Assembly (NCBI GenBank): GCA_024236015.1 | Contig: JACKLK010000001.1 | Location: 1,054,001 to 1,118,000, forward strand | Length of the DNA stretch: 64,000 nucleotides | Direction: 5' to 3' | Source of the DNA: Rhodoferax sp. | GTDB taxonomy: Bacteria; Pseudomonadota; Gammaproteobacteria; Burkholderiales; Burkholderiaceae_C | In this document: positions 1 to 8,732 of the stretch, piece after piece | How positions within the stretch are numbered: position 1 is the stretch's first letter | Layout of the letters: each line of letters opens with the position of its first letter | Position numbers and translations under genes: made by a program | Notes under the pieces: model-generated | Databases searched by the model: none | Seen by the model: only the letters and a program-made list of their open reading frames with translations | What the model was told of the DNA's origin: nothing

Positions 1-2451
1 GGCAAAGGCGCTGACGATCAGCGACACCGGCGAGGTGACCTTGCGTGCGCTGCTGTCATGCGGGTCGACCCATTGGGTGCGCATCGACAAGGAATCCTTG
101 CCCACCGGTATCGAGATGCCGAGCGCGGGGCACAACTCCATGCCGACGGCGCGCACCGTCGCATACAGGTCGGCGTCTTCCCCCGGCTCGCCGCAGGCGG
201 CCATCCAGTTGGCCGACAGCTTGACGCGGGACAGCGCGATCGGCGCCGCCAGCAGGTTGGTGATGGCCTCGGCCACCGCCATGCGGCCGGAGGCCGGCGC
301 GTCGATCACCGCCAGCGGGGTGCGTTCGCCGATGGCCATGGCCTCGCCGCGGAAACCGCGGAAATCGGCCAGCGTCACCGCGCAATCGGCCACCGGCACC
401 TGCCAGGGACCGACCATCTGGTCGCGGTGCGTCAGGCCGCCGACCGTGCGGTCGCCGATCGTGATCAGGAAACGCTTGGAGGCGACGGTCGGGTGCGCCA
501 GCACGGCGATCGCCGCGGCCTGCAGGTCGGTACCGGACAGGTCCAGCGGCGCGAATGTCCGTGCCACGCTGCGCACGTCGCGGTGCATCTTGGGCGGCTT
601 GCCGAGCAACACGTCCATCGGCATCGCCACCGGCGTGGCCTGCCCTTCGTCGTGCACGACCAGCTCGCGCTCTTCGGTCGCCACGCCGACAACGGCGAAC
701 GGACACCGCTCGCGGGCGCAGAACGCCGCGAACTGCTCCAGCGATGCGGGCGCGATCGCCAGCACGTAGCGCTCCTGGCTCTCGTTGCACCAGATCTCGC
801 GCGGGCTCATGCCGCTTTCGTCCAGCGGCACGGCGCGCAGGTCGAAGCGTGCGCCGCGGCCGGCGTCGTTGGTCAGCTCCGGAAACGCATTGCTCAGGCC
901 GCCGGCGCCGACGTCATGGATGGCCAGCACCGGGTTGGCCTCGCCGAGCGCCACGCAATGGTTGATGACCTCCTGGGCGCGGCGCTGCATCTCGGGGTTG
1001 TCGCGCTGCACCGAGTCGAAGTCGAGCGCGGTCGCATTGGTGCCGGTGGCCATGGAGCTGGCGGCGCTGCCGCCCAGGCCGATGCGCATGCCCGGCCCGC
1101 CGAGCTGGATCAGCAGGCTGCCGGCCGCGAAGGTCTGCTTGTGGGTCAGCCGGGCATCGATGCTGCCCAGGCCGCCGGCCAGCATGATCGGCTTGTGATA
1201 CCCGCGGCGCACCGTGTCGGCGCTGGACGCGGCCGTCTGCTCGAACTCGCGGAAGTACCCCAGCAGGTTGGGACGGCCGAACTCGTTGTTGAATGCGGCG
1301 CCACCCAGCGGGCCCTCGATCATGATCTGCAGCGCACTGGCGATGTGCGCGGGTTTGCCATAGGCCGAAGCGCCACCGTCCAGGTCCAGCTTCGAGACGC
1401 TGAAACCGGTCAGGCCGGCCTTGGGACGCGAACCGCGACCGGTCGCGCCCTCGTCGCGGATCTCGCCGCCGGCACCGGTGGCGGCACCCGGGAACGGCGA
1501 GATGGCGGTCGGGTGGTTGTGCGTCTCGACCTTCATCAGCACATGCTGCAGCGCCTCGGTGGCCCGGTAGGTCTGCGGCGTCGCGCCGCCGCCATCGCCG
1601 CCCCCGGCGACGAAACGCTGCACCATGCCGCCTTCCATGACCGAGGCATTGTCGGAATACGCCACGACCATGTGTTGCGGATGGGTCTTGTGCGTGTGCC
1701 GGATCATGCCGAACAAGGAGTCGGCCTGCGCCACGCCGTCGATCGTGAACCGGGCGTTGAAGATCTTGTGGCGGCAGTGTTCGCTGTTGGCCTGGGCGAA
1801 CATCATCAGTTCGACATCGGTGGGGTTGCGCCCCAGCTGCGTGAAGGCCTGGACCAGGTAATCGATCTCGTCCTCGGCCAGGGCCAGGCCGAAGTCGCCA
1901 TTGGCCTGCACCAGCGCGTCGCGACCACCGGCGATCACGTCGATCTGCGCCAGCGCCGGCGCCGGCAACTCGGCAAACAGCACGTTGGCCTGCGCACGGT
2001 CGAACAGCGCGCTTTCGGTCATGCGGTCGTGCAGCAGGTCGGCCGCCTGGCGCAGCTGCGCTTCGCTGAGTTCGGCGCGCGACAGCAGGCCGTTGCGCAG
2101 GCCGATCCGGTATTCGACGATGCGCTCGATGCGGTGCACCTGCCCCAGCCCGCAGTTGTGCGCGATGTCGGTGGCCTTCGAGGCCCACGGCGACACGGTC
2201 CCCAGGCGCGGCGTGACGACAACCAGCGGGCCGTCGGTGGCGCCCGCATACGGTTCACCGTATTGCAACAGCGCGGCCAGTTGCGCGGGCAGCGGATCCT
2301 GCAGGGCCTGGTCGGACCAGACCAGGTGCACGTGGCGTGCGTCGAGTCGCACGATCCGGTCGGAAACCGCCTGCAGGCGCGTGAGCAGTTGCTGCGCGCG
2401 GAAAGGCCCTAGCGCGTTGCCGCCTTCGAATGGGGTGATGGTCTGGGTCAC
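1..2451 (-). CDS. purL: Phosphoribosylformylglycinamidine synthase (N-terminal part, cut by window edge)
   Basis: This is the fourth step of de novo purine synthesis: FGAR plus glutamine and ATP gives FGAM in the cytoplasm. Only the first 817 codons are in the window; the family is usually about 1300 residues, so the rest of the synthase domain and the C-terminal class-I glutaminase domain lie beyond position 1. The frame reads through without a stop. Recognisable pieces are the N-terminal start TQTITPFEGG, the segment FAQANSEHCRHKIFNA, the ATP-site region VETHNHPTAISPFPGA and VGKDSLSM near the edge. The chosen start is a GTG at 2449-2451 because no in-frame ATG precedes the conserved N-terminus; no good Shine-Dalgarno is visible. 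It is transcribed divergently from map. Confidence 0.95.
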   Translation of the reverse strand, partial: MTQTITPFEGGNALGPFRAQQLLTRLQAVSDRIVRLDARHVHLVWSDQALQDPLPAQLAALLQYGEPYAGATDGPLVVVTPRLGTVSPWASKATDIAHNCGLGQVHRIERIVEYRIGLRNGLLSRAELSEAQLRQAADLLHDRMTESALFDRAQANVLFAELPAPALAQIDVIAGGRDALVQANGDFGLALAEDEIDYLVQAFTQLGRNPTDVELMMFAQANSEHCRHKIFNARFTIDGVAQADSLFGMIRHTHKTHPQHMVVAYSDNASVMEGGMVQRFVAGGGDGGGATPQTYRATEALQHVLMKVETHNHPTAISPFPGAATGAGGEIRDEGATGRGSRPKAGLTGFSVSKLDLDGGASAYGKPAHIASALQIMIEGPLGGAAFNNEFGRPNLLGYFREFEQTAASSADTVRRGYHKPIMLAGGLGSIDARLTHKQTFAAGSLLIQLGGPGMRIGLGGSAASSMATGTNATALDFDSVQRDNPEMQRRAQEVINHCVALGEANPVLAIHDVGAGGLSNAFPELTNDAGRGARFDLRAVPLDESGMSPREIWCNESQERYVLAIAPASLEQFAAFCARERCPFAVVGVATEERELVVHDEGQATPVAMPMDVLLGKPPKMHRDVRSVARTFAPLDLSGTDLQAAAIAVLAHPTVASKRFLITIGDRTVGGLTHRDQMVGPWQVPVADCAVTLADFRGFRGEAMAIGERTPLAVIDAPASGRMAVAEAITNLLAAPIALSRVKLSANWMAACGEPGEDADLYATVRAVGMELCPALGISIPVGKDSLSMRTQWVDPHDSSARKVTSPVSLIVSAFA

Positions 2452-2456
2452 GAAAT

Positions 2457-2485
2457 GGGTAGGAAAAGGTCGCAGCCGCTGTCAA
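2457..2485 (-). promoter_or_regulatory. Possible purL promoter
   Basis: On the minus strand a perfect TTGACA (2480-2485) is followed after 17 bases by CTACCC (2457-2462), a poor -10. A start from this pair would fall almost at the GTG of purL, implying a very short or absent leader. Only the -35 is convincing. Confidence 0.25.
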
Positions 2486-2543
2486 GCCAAATCCGCGATC
2501 CTGGGATGGCCGGGCTGGTAGCGGAATTTTAGCGGGCCGGCGA

Positions 2544-2552
2544 TGGGATAAT
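2544..2552 (+). promoter_or_regulatory. Extended -10 element in front of map
   Basis: TGGGATAAT forms an extended -10 (TGn plus GATAAT at 2547-2552). The expected transcription start, about seven bases downstream, coincides with the A of the map ATG at 2559. No Shine-Dalgarno fits between them, so the mRNA may be leaderless. There is no clear -35. Confidence 0.5.
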
Positions 2553-2558
2553 CGCGCG

Positions 2559-3371
2559 ATGACAATTACCTACAAGGACGCCGACGGCGTGGCGGGCATG
2601 CGCGTCGCCGGCCGTCTCGCCGCCGAGGTGCTGGACTACCTGACCCCCCATGTGGTGCCCGGTGTGTCGACCAACCATCTGGACCAGCTCGCCCATGCCT
2701 ACATCACCGAAGTCCAGCAGGCCATTCCCGCGCCGCTGAACTACCGTGGCGGCGGCAACATCCCCTACCCCAAGTCGATCTGCACCTCGGTCAACCACCA
2801 GGTCTGCCACGGCATCCCGAACGACAAGCTGCTCAAGAAGGGCGACATCGTCAACATCGACATCACCGTCATCAAGGACGGCTGGCACGGCGACACCAGC
2901 CGCATGTTCATCGTCGGCGACACCTCGATCGCCGCGCGGCGCCTGTGCAATCTGACCTACGAGGCCATGTGGCGCGGCATCGTCATGGTGCGCCCGGGCG
3001 CCCGGCTGGGCGACATCGGCTGGGCGATCCAGAAATTCGCCGAGTCGCAGGGGTTCAGCGTGGTGCGCGAGTTCTGCGGCCATGGCATCGGCAAGGTGTT
3101 CCACGAGGAGCCGCAGGTGCTGCACTACGGCAAGCCCGGCACGCTGGAAGAGCTCAAGCCCGGCATGACCTTCACCATCGAGCCGATGATCAACGCCGGG
3201 CGCAAGGACATCAAGGACGGCCCCGAGAAGGACGGCTGGACCATCGTCACCAAGGACCATTCGCTGTCGGCCCAGTGGGAGCACACCGTGCTGGTCACGC
3301 AGGACGGCTACGAGATCATGACCTTGTCCGCGGGCAGCCCCCCGCCGCCCGATTTTGTCGGCGCCCGCTGA
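2559..3371 (+). CDS. map: Methionine aminopeptidase, type I
   Basis: Removes the initiator methionine from nascent proteins after deformylation; cytosolic and normally essential. The 270-residue length matches the type I family. The five metal ligands of the pita-bread fold are present: D101 (VNIDITV), D112 (HGDTSRM), H175 (FCGHGIG), E208 (FTIEPM) and E241 (QWEHTV), with the substrate-binding histidine at H84 (QVCHGIP). The start at 2559 follows directly on an extended -10 element. glnD follows 28 bases after the stop, suggesting co-transcription. The partner enzyme deformylase (def) lies nearby on the other strand. Confidence 0.97.
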   Translation: MTITYKDADGVAGMRVAGRLAAEVLDYLTPHVVPGVSTNHLDQLAHAYITEVQQAIPAPLNYRGGGNIPYPKSICTSVNHQVCHGIPNDKLLKKGDIVNIDITVIKDGWHGDTSRMFIVGDTSIAARRLCNLTYEAMWRGIVMVRPGARLGDIGWAIQKFAESQGFSVVREFCGHGIGKVFHEEPQVLHYGKPGTLEELKPGMTFTIEPMINAGRKDIKDGPEKDGWTIVTKDHSLSAQWEHTVLVTQDGYEIMTLSAGSPPPPDFVGAR

Positions 3372-3399
3372 CGCAGCGGCGCGGACGGAGGAGTCTCCG

Positions 3400-6036
3400 A
3401 TGCGCGCGGTCCAGGAACTGCGCGAAGATTTCCGCACCAAGAAACGCGCACTGCTGGAGGCGATCCGCGCCAGCGCCGCGTCGACGCGTGCCGTCGGCAA
3501 GACGCTGACCCAGCTGTCCGACCTGGCCGATGCGACCCTGCGCACCTTGTGGGAGCAGGCGGGCATGCGCGGGCGCTGCGCCCTGGTGGCGGTCGGTGGT
3601 TTCGGCCGTGCCAAGCTGTTCCCGCACTCCGATGTCGACGTGCTGGTGTTGCTGCCGGACGATGAACGGCCCGAGAACGGCAACAGCCTGCAGTCGCGCA
3701 TCGAGACCTTCATCGGCAGTTGCTGGGACACCGGGCTCGAGATCGGCTCGAGCGTGCGCACCGTGTCGCAGTGCCTGGCCGAAGCCGACAAGGACGTCAC
3801 CGTCCAGACCTCGATCCTGGAGTCGCGGCTGGTGGTCGGCCACCGCAGCTTGTACGCGACCATGCGCGCGCGGCTGGGCGAGGCCATGGACCCGCGGGCC
3901 TTCTTCGTCGCCAAGACGCTGGAGATGCGCCAGCGCCACAGCAAATACGAGGACACGCCGTACGCGCTCGAGCCCAACTGCAAGGAATCTCCCGGTGGCC
4001 TGCGCGACCTGCAGATGCTGCTGTGGGTGTCCAAGGCCGCGGGCATGGGCAAGAACTGGGACGAACTGGCCCGCTCGGGCCTGGCCACGCCGCTCGAAGT
4101 GCGCCAGATCAAGCGCAACGAGGCGCTGATGCGGCTGATCCGCATGCGGCTGCACCTGATCGCCGACCGGCGCGAAGACCGCCTGGTGTTCGACATGCAG
4201 ACCGCCGTGGCCGAATCCTTCGGCTACCGCACGCCGCCCAACAATACCGCGCCGATCTCGCTGGGCCTGACCGAGACCTCGGTCAAGTCCACGCGCAAGA
4301 TCACCGTGGTGCGCGCCAGCGAGGCGCTGATGCGCCGCTACTACTGGGCCGCCAAGGCGATCACCCAGCTCAACCAGATCGTGCTGCTCAACATGGAGGA
4401 GCGGCTGTACCCGTCGGCCGCCCAGCCGCGTCCGATCAACGCCTGGTTCAACGAGAAGGCCGGCATGATCGACGTGGTCAGCGACGACCTGTACGTGCGC
4501 GAGCCGCACGCGATCCTGCAGACCTTCCTGCTCTACCAGACCAGCAACGGGACCAAGGGGCTGTCGAGCCGCACGCTGCGCGCCCTGTACAACGCCCGCG
4601 CGGTGATGGACGCGAAGTTCCGCAACGACCCGGTCAACCGCCAGACCTTCCTGCAGATCATCAAGCAGCACGACGGCCTCACGCACGCGATGCGGCTGAT
4701 GAACCAGACCTCGGTGCTCGGGCGCTACCTGTGGGTGTTCCGGCGCATCGTCGGCCAGATGCAGCACGACCTGTTCCATGTCTACACGGTCGACCAGCAC
4801 ATCCTGATGGTGTTGCGCAACATGCGGCGCTTCTTCATCGTCGAGCATGCGCACGAGTACCCGCTGTGTTCGCAACTGGCCGCCGGCTGGGACAAGCCCT
4901 GGATCCTGTACCTGGCCGCACTGTTCCACGACATCGCCAAGGGCCGGGGCGGTGACCATTCCAAGCTCGGCGCCACCAGCGTGCGCCAGTTCTGCCGCCA
5001 GCACGGCATCGCGGGCGAGGATGCCCGCATGATCGAGTTCCTGGTGCGCGAACACCTGACGATGAGCCATACGGCCCAGAAGGCCGACCTCAGCGATCCG
5101 GACGTCATCATGCGATTTGCCGCCAAGGTGGGCACCGAGCGCCGCCTGACGGCGCTGTACCTGCTGACCGTGGCCGACATCCGGGGCACATCCCCCAAGG
5201 TCTGGAACGCGTGGAAAGGCAAGCTGCTCGAGGACTTGTACAAGGCCACGGCCCGCGCCCTGGGCGGCGAGGTCCCCGACCCGCAGGCCGAGGTCGAGGC
5301 GCGCAAGCGCGAGGCCCTGGTGACGATCGCGCTGTATGCCTTGCCGCACGAGGCGCACAAGAAACTGTGGGACACGCTGGACGTCGGATATTTCATGCGC
5401 CACGACGCGGCCGACATCGCCTGGCACACGCGCCACCTGTCGCGCCATGTCGGCTCCGACAAGCCGGTCGTGCGCGCGCGCCGCTCGCCGGTGGGTGAAG
5501 GCCTGCAGATCCTGGTCTACACCCGCGACAAGACCGACCTGTTCGCGCGCATCTGCGGGTATTTCGACCGCAGCCGTTTCAGCATCCTGGACGCGCGCAT
5601 CCACACGGCGCGCAACGGTTTCGCGCTCGACACCTTCCAGGTCGTCACCGCGGCCATGCCCGAGCATTACCGGGAACTGACCAGCATGGTGGAGTCCGGC
5701 CTGACGCAGGCCATCGCCGACACGGCGCCGCTGCGCGAGCCCAGCAAGGGACGGGTGTCGCGCCGGGTCCGCAGTTTCCCGATCACGCCCCGGGTCACCC
5801 TGCGCCCGGACGAGAAAGGCCAGCGCTGGCTGCTCAACATCACGGCCAGCGATCGTGTCGGCCTGTTGTATGCGGTGGCCCGCGTGCTGGCGCGCCACCA
5901 GATCAACCTGCAACTGGCCAAGATCGCCACGCTGGGCGAACGCGTCGACGACACCTTCCTGATCGACGGGGCACAGCTGCAGTACAACCGCGACCAGATT
6001 GCCGTCGAGACGGAGTTGCTGCGGACACTGGCCTGA
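3400..6036 (+). CDS. glnD: Bifunctional PII uridylyltransferase / uridylyl-removing enzyme
   Basis: Senses glutamine and adds or removes UMP on PII proteins (GlnB/GlnK), controlling nitrogen regulation. The start at 3400 has a strong GGAGGAG six bases upstream; an in-frame ATG at 3355 would overlap map and lacks such a site. The product is 878 residues, normal for GlnD. The nucleotidyltransferase motif is GGFGRAKLFPHSDVDVL (residues 66-82, catalytic D78 and D80). The HD hydrolase motif is LFHDIAKGRGGDHS with H510-D511. Two ACT domains begin near residues 699 (GLQILVYTRDK) and 808 (WLLNITASDRVGLLY) and bind glutamine. It converges on def. Confidence 0.96.
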   Translation: MRAVQELREDFRTKKRALLEAIRASAASTRAVGKTLTQLSDLADATLRTLWEQAGMRGRCALVAVGGFGRAKLFPHSDVDVLVLLPDDERPENGNSLQSRIETFIGSCWDTGLEIGSSVRTVSQCLAEADKDVTVQTSILESRLVVGHRSLYATMRARLGEAMDPRAFFVAKTLEMRQRHSKYEDTPYALEPNCKESPGGLRDLQMLLWVSKAAGMGKNWDELARSGLATPLEVRQIKRNEALMRLIRMRLHLIADRREDRLVFDMQTAVAESFGYRTPPNNTAPISLGLTETSVKSTRKITVVRASEALMRRYYWAAKAITQLNQIVLLNMEERLYPSAAQPRPINAWFNEKAGMIDVVSDDLYVREPHAILQTFLLYQTSNGTKGLSSRTLRALYNARAVMDAKFRNDPVNRQTFLQIIKQHDGLTHAMRLMNQTSVLGRYLWVFRRIVGQMQHDLFHVYTVDQHILMVLRNMRRFFIVEHAHEYPLCSQLAAGWDKPWILYLAALFHDIAKGRGGDHSKLGATSVRQFCRQHGIAGEDARMIEFLVREHLTMSHTAQKADLSDPDVIMRFAAKVGTERRLTALYLLTVADIRGTSPKVWNAWKGKLLEDLYKATARALGGEVPDPQAEVEARKREALVTIALYALPHEAHKKLWDTLDVGYFMRHDAADIAWHTRHLSRHVGSDKPVVRARRSPVGEGLQILVYTRDKTDLFARICGYFDRSRFSILDARIHTARNGFALDTFQVVTAAMPEHYRELTSMVESGLTQAIADTAPLREPSKGRVSRRVRSFPITPRVTLRPDEKGQRWLLNITASDRVGLLYAVARVLARHQINLQLAKIATLGERVDDTFLIDGAQLQYNRDQIAVETELLRTLA

Positions 6037-6042
6037 CGCGGC

Positions 6043-6057
6043 CGTCGCGCGGCGACG
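6043..6057. terminator. Short hairpin between convergent glnD and def
   Basis: A perfect six-base inverted repeat CGTCGC-gcg-GCGACG sits in the 36-base gap between the two convergent stop codons. It has no T tract, so intrinsic termination is doubtful; its position suggests a shared 3' end structure. Confidence 0.25.
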
Positions 6058-6072
6058 CCTGGCGCCCTGCCG

Positions 6073-6627
6073 TCAGTCGTCCTGCGACGCGTCCAGGCCG
6101 GGAAACAACACCTCGGTGAATCCGAAGCGCGTGAAGTCGCGCACCCGCATCGGATACAACACGCCGGCGAGGTGGTCGCATTCGTGTTGCACCACGCGGG
6201 CGTGGAAGCCGTCGACCTCGCGTTCGATCGCATCGCCATACGGGTCGAAGCCGGCATAACGCACCCGGCCGTGGCGCGGCACGACGGCCCGCAAGCCGGG
6301 GACGGACAGGCAGCCCTCCCAGTCCTCCACCAGGTCCACCCCTCCCTGCGGAGCCGGCAGCGGCGTCACGACGGGATTGATCAACACGGTGCGGGGGATC
6401 GGCGGCGCCTGCGGATACCGCGGGTTGACGGCGTCGGTGCCGAAGATGACCAGTTGCAGGTCGACGCCGATCTGCGGTGCCGCCAGGCCCGCGCCGTTGG
6501 CCGCATGCATGGTGTCGAGCATGTCGCTGATCAGCAGGTGCAGCGCGTCGGTGTCGAACTGCGTCACTGGCCGGGCCACGCGCAGCAGGCGCGGGTCGCC
6601 CATCTTGAGGATCTCACGCACCGCCAT
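6073..6627 (-). CDS. def: Peptide deformylase
   Basis: Removes the formyl group from the N-terminal formyl-methionine of new proteins, upstream of methionine aminopeptidase. It has 184 residues and all three family motifs: GAGLAAPQIG (residues 45-54), EGCLS (104-108, metal ligand C106) and HECDH (148-152, ligands H148 and H152, catalytic E149). The start codon overlaps the end of ligA by 14 bases, so it is the last gene of the smc-zipA-ligA-def block. It is longer than typical short deformylases because of a C-terminal extension after residue 160. Bacteria often carry a second def next to fmt, so this may be one of two copies. Confidence 0.95.
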   Translation of the reverse strand: MAVREILKMGDPRLLRVARPVTQFDTDALHLLISDMLDTMHAANGAGLAAPQIGVDLQLVIFGTDAVNPRYPQAPPIPRTVLINPVVTPLPAPQGGVDLVEDWEGCLSVPGLRAVVPRHGRVRYAGFDPYGDAIEREVDGFHARVVQHECDHLAGVLYPMRVRDFTRFGFTEVLFPGLDASQDD

Positions 6628-8704
6628 CGAGCATCTCCTGGAGTCGGGTTTCGTCGATCACCGGCACCCCCAGCGCCAGCGCCTTGTCGAGTTTGCTGCC
6701 GGCCTCGGCCCCGGCCAGCAGGAAGTCGGTCTTCTTGCTCACCGATCCGGCGACCTTGCCGCCGGCGGCCTCGATCAGCGCCTTGGCCTGTTCGCGCCCC
6801 ATGGACGGCAGCGTCCCCGTGACCACGAAGGTCTTGCCGCTCAGGGGCAACACCGCGCGCGGCGCCGGTTCGCCCTCCTGCCAGGTCACGCCGCAGGCCC
6901 GCAACTGCTCGACGACCTCGCGGTTGTGCGGCTGGGCGAAGAACTGGTGCAGGCTCCTGGCCACGATGGGCCCGACGTCGTCGACCTCCAGGTACTGCTC
7001 CTCGGTCGCGTCCATGATCGCGTCGAGCTTGCCGAAGTGGCGCGCCAGCTCCTTGGCCGTCGCCTCGCCGACATGGCGGATACCCAGGCCGAACAGGAAA
7101 CGCGGCAACGTGGTCTGCTTGGAGCGTTCCAGCGCATCGAGCAGATTGCGCGCCGACTTGTCGGCCATGCGATCGAGCCCGGTCAGCGCAGCCAGGCCCA
7201 GGCGGTACAGGTCGGGCAAGGTCCGGATCAGCTGACCGTCGACCAGCTGGTCGACCAGCTTCTCGCCCAGACCCTCGATCTCGACCGCGCGGCGCTGCGC
7301 GAAATGCAGGATCGCCTGCTTGCGCTGCGCGCCGCAGAACAGCCCGCCGGTGCAGCGGTAGTCGGCCTCGTCCTCCTCGCGCACGGCCTCGGAACCACAC
7401 ACCGGACAGCGGCGCGGCATCGAGAACTGCGGCGCACCGGCCACGCGCTTGTCCGCCATCACGGACACCACCTCGGGAATCACGTCGCCGGCGCGCCGCA
7501 CGACGACGGTGTCGCCGACCCGCACGTCCTTGCGCCGCGCTTCGTCCTCGTTGTGCAGCGTGGCATTGGTGACGGTGACCCCGCCGACAAACACCGGCGC
7601 CAGCTTGGCCACCGGCGTCAGCTTGCCGGTGCGGCCCACCTGCACCTCGATGCCCAGCACGGTCGTCACCTGCTCCTGCGCCGGATACTTGTGCGCCACC
7701 GCCCAGCGCGGCTCGCGGCTGACGAAACCCAGGCGCTGCTGCAGCGCGATGCGGTCGACCTTGTAGACCACGCCATCGATGTCGAAACCCAGGCTGTCAC
7801 GCAAGGCGCCGACACGCCGGTGGTAGTCGACCAGCGCCTGCGCCCCGCGGGCCATCTCGACCAGGTCGCTGACCGGGAAGCCCCAGGCGCGCAGCCGCTG
7901 CAGGATCGCGAAGTGTTCGCTGAATGCCGGCCCGCCCTGTTCGGGCGGCGTGACCTCGCCCAGCCCGTAGGCGAAAAAGCTCAGCGGCCGTTGCCGGGCG
8001 ATGGCCGGGTCGAGCTGGCGCACCGCGCCGGCGGCGGCATTGCGCGGATTGACGAAGGTCTTCTCGCCCTTGGCACCGGCGGCGATCTTGTCGCGCTGCC
8101 CGGCGTTGAGGCGTTCGAAATCGTCGCGGCGCATGTAGACCTCGCCACGCACCTCGAGCAGCGCCGGCGCCTGCGGCGGCAGCCGCAGCGGGATCTGGCC
8201 GATGGTGCGGATGTTCTGGGTCACGTCCTCGCCGGTCTCGCCGTCACCGCGGGTGGCGGCCTGCACCAGCACCTGGTCGACGTAGCGCAGGCTCATCGCC
8301 AGGCCGTCGAACTTGGGTTCGGCGACATAGTCGACCGCGGGCGCGTCCGGCCCCAGGCCGAGTTCGCGGCGCACCCGCGCATCGAAGGCCTCCGCGCCGC
8401 TGGCCAGGGTGTCGGTCTCGGTGCGGATGCTGAGCATCGGCACCGCATGGCGCACCGGCGCGAACTGGGCTAAGGGCTTGCCGCCCACCCGCTGGGTCGG
8501 GGAATCGGGCCGCAACAGGTCCGGCCGGCGCTGTTCGATCGCCTGCAGCTCCTGGAACAGCTGGTCGTACTGGGCGTCGGGAATCAGCGGGTCGTCGAGC
8601 ACGTAGTACTGGTGCGCATGCCGGTGCAACGTCTCGTGCAACCACCGTGCCCGCGCCGCGTCGGCGTCGTCGGGCCTGTCGCTCGTGTCTTCGGCTGGTG
8701 CCAT
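6614..8704 (-). CDS. ligA: NAD-dependent DNA ligase LigA
   Basis: Seals nicks in replication and repair using NAD+. Length of 696 residues is standard. The adenylation motif KFDG is at 131-134 (nucleophile K131), preceded by the Ia domain with HQYYVLDDPLIPDAQYD, which binds the nicotinamide. A four-cysteine zinc finger starts with CPVCGSE near residue 434 and ends near FCGAQ. Helix-hairpin-helix repeats follow, and a BRCT domain fills roughly 613-696 (LSGKTFVVTGTLPSMGREQ). The gene follows zipA by 28 bases and overlaps def. The smc-zipA-ligA order is common in betaproteobacteria, from general knowledge. Confidence 0.97.
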   Translation of the reverse strand: MAPAEDTSDRPDDADAARARWLHETLHRHAHQYYVLDDPLIPDAQYDQLFQELQAIEQRRPDLLRPDSPTQRVGGKPLAQFAPVRHAVPMLSIRTETDTLASGAEAFDARVRRELGLGPDAPAVDYVAEPKFDGLAMSLRYVDQVLVQAATRGDGETGEDVTQNIRTIGQIPLRLPPQAPALLEVRGEVYMRRDDFERLNAGQRDKIAAGAKGEKTFVNPRNAAAGAVRQLDPAIARQRPLSFFAYGLGEVTPPEQGGPAFSEHFAILQRLRAWGFPVSDLVEMARGAQALVDYHRRVGALRDSLGFDIDGVVYKVDRIALQQRLGFVSREPRWAVAHKYPAQEQVTTVLGIEVQVGRTGKLTPVAKLAPVFVGGVTVTNATLHNEDEARRKDVRVGDTVVVRRAGDVIPEVVSVMADKRVAGAPQFSMPRRCPVCGSEAVREEDEADYRCTGGLFCGAQRKQAILHFAQRRAVEIEGLGEKLVDQLVDGQLIRTLPDLYRLGLAALTGLDRMADKSARNLLDALERSKQTTLPRFLFGLGIRHVGEATAKELARHFGKLDAIMDATEEQYLEVDDVGPIVARSLHQFFAQPHNREVVEQLRACGVTWQEGEPAPRAVLPLSGKTFVVTGTLPSMGREQAKALIEAAGGKVAGSVSKKTDFLLAGAEAGSKLDKALALGVPVIDETRLQEMLDGGA

Positions 8705-8732
8705 CGCTGCCGGGGCCGCGCGCAGGCGCGAC

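Noticed and set aside
58..2412. A 784-codon open frame on the plus strand opposite purL
   Set aside because: It mirrors purL codons; the product is rich in Arg, Gly, His and Val with no family motif, as expected in GC-rich antisense.
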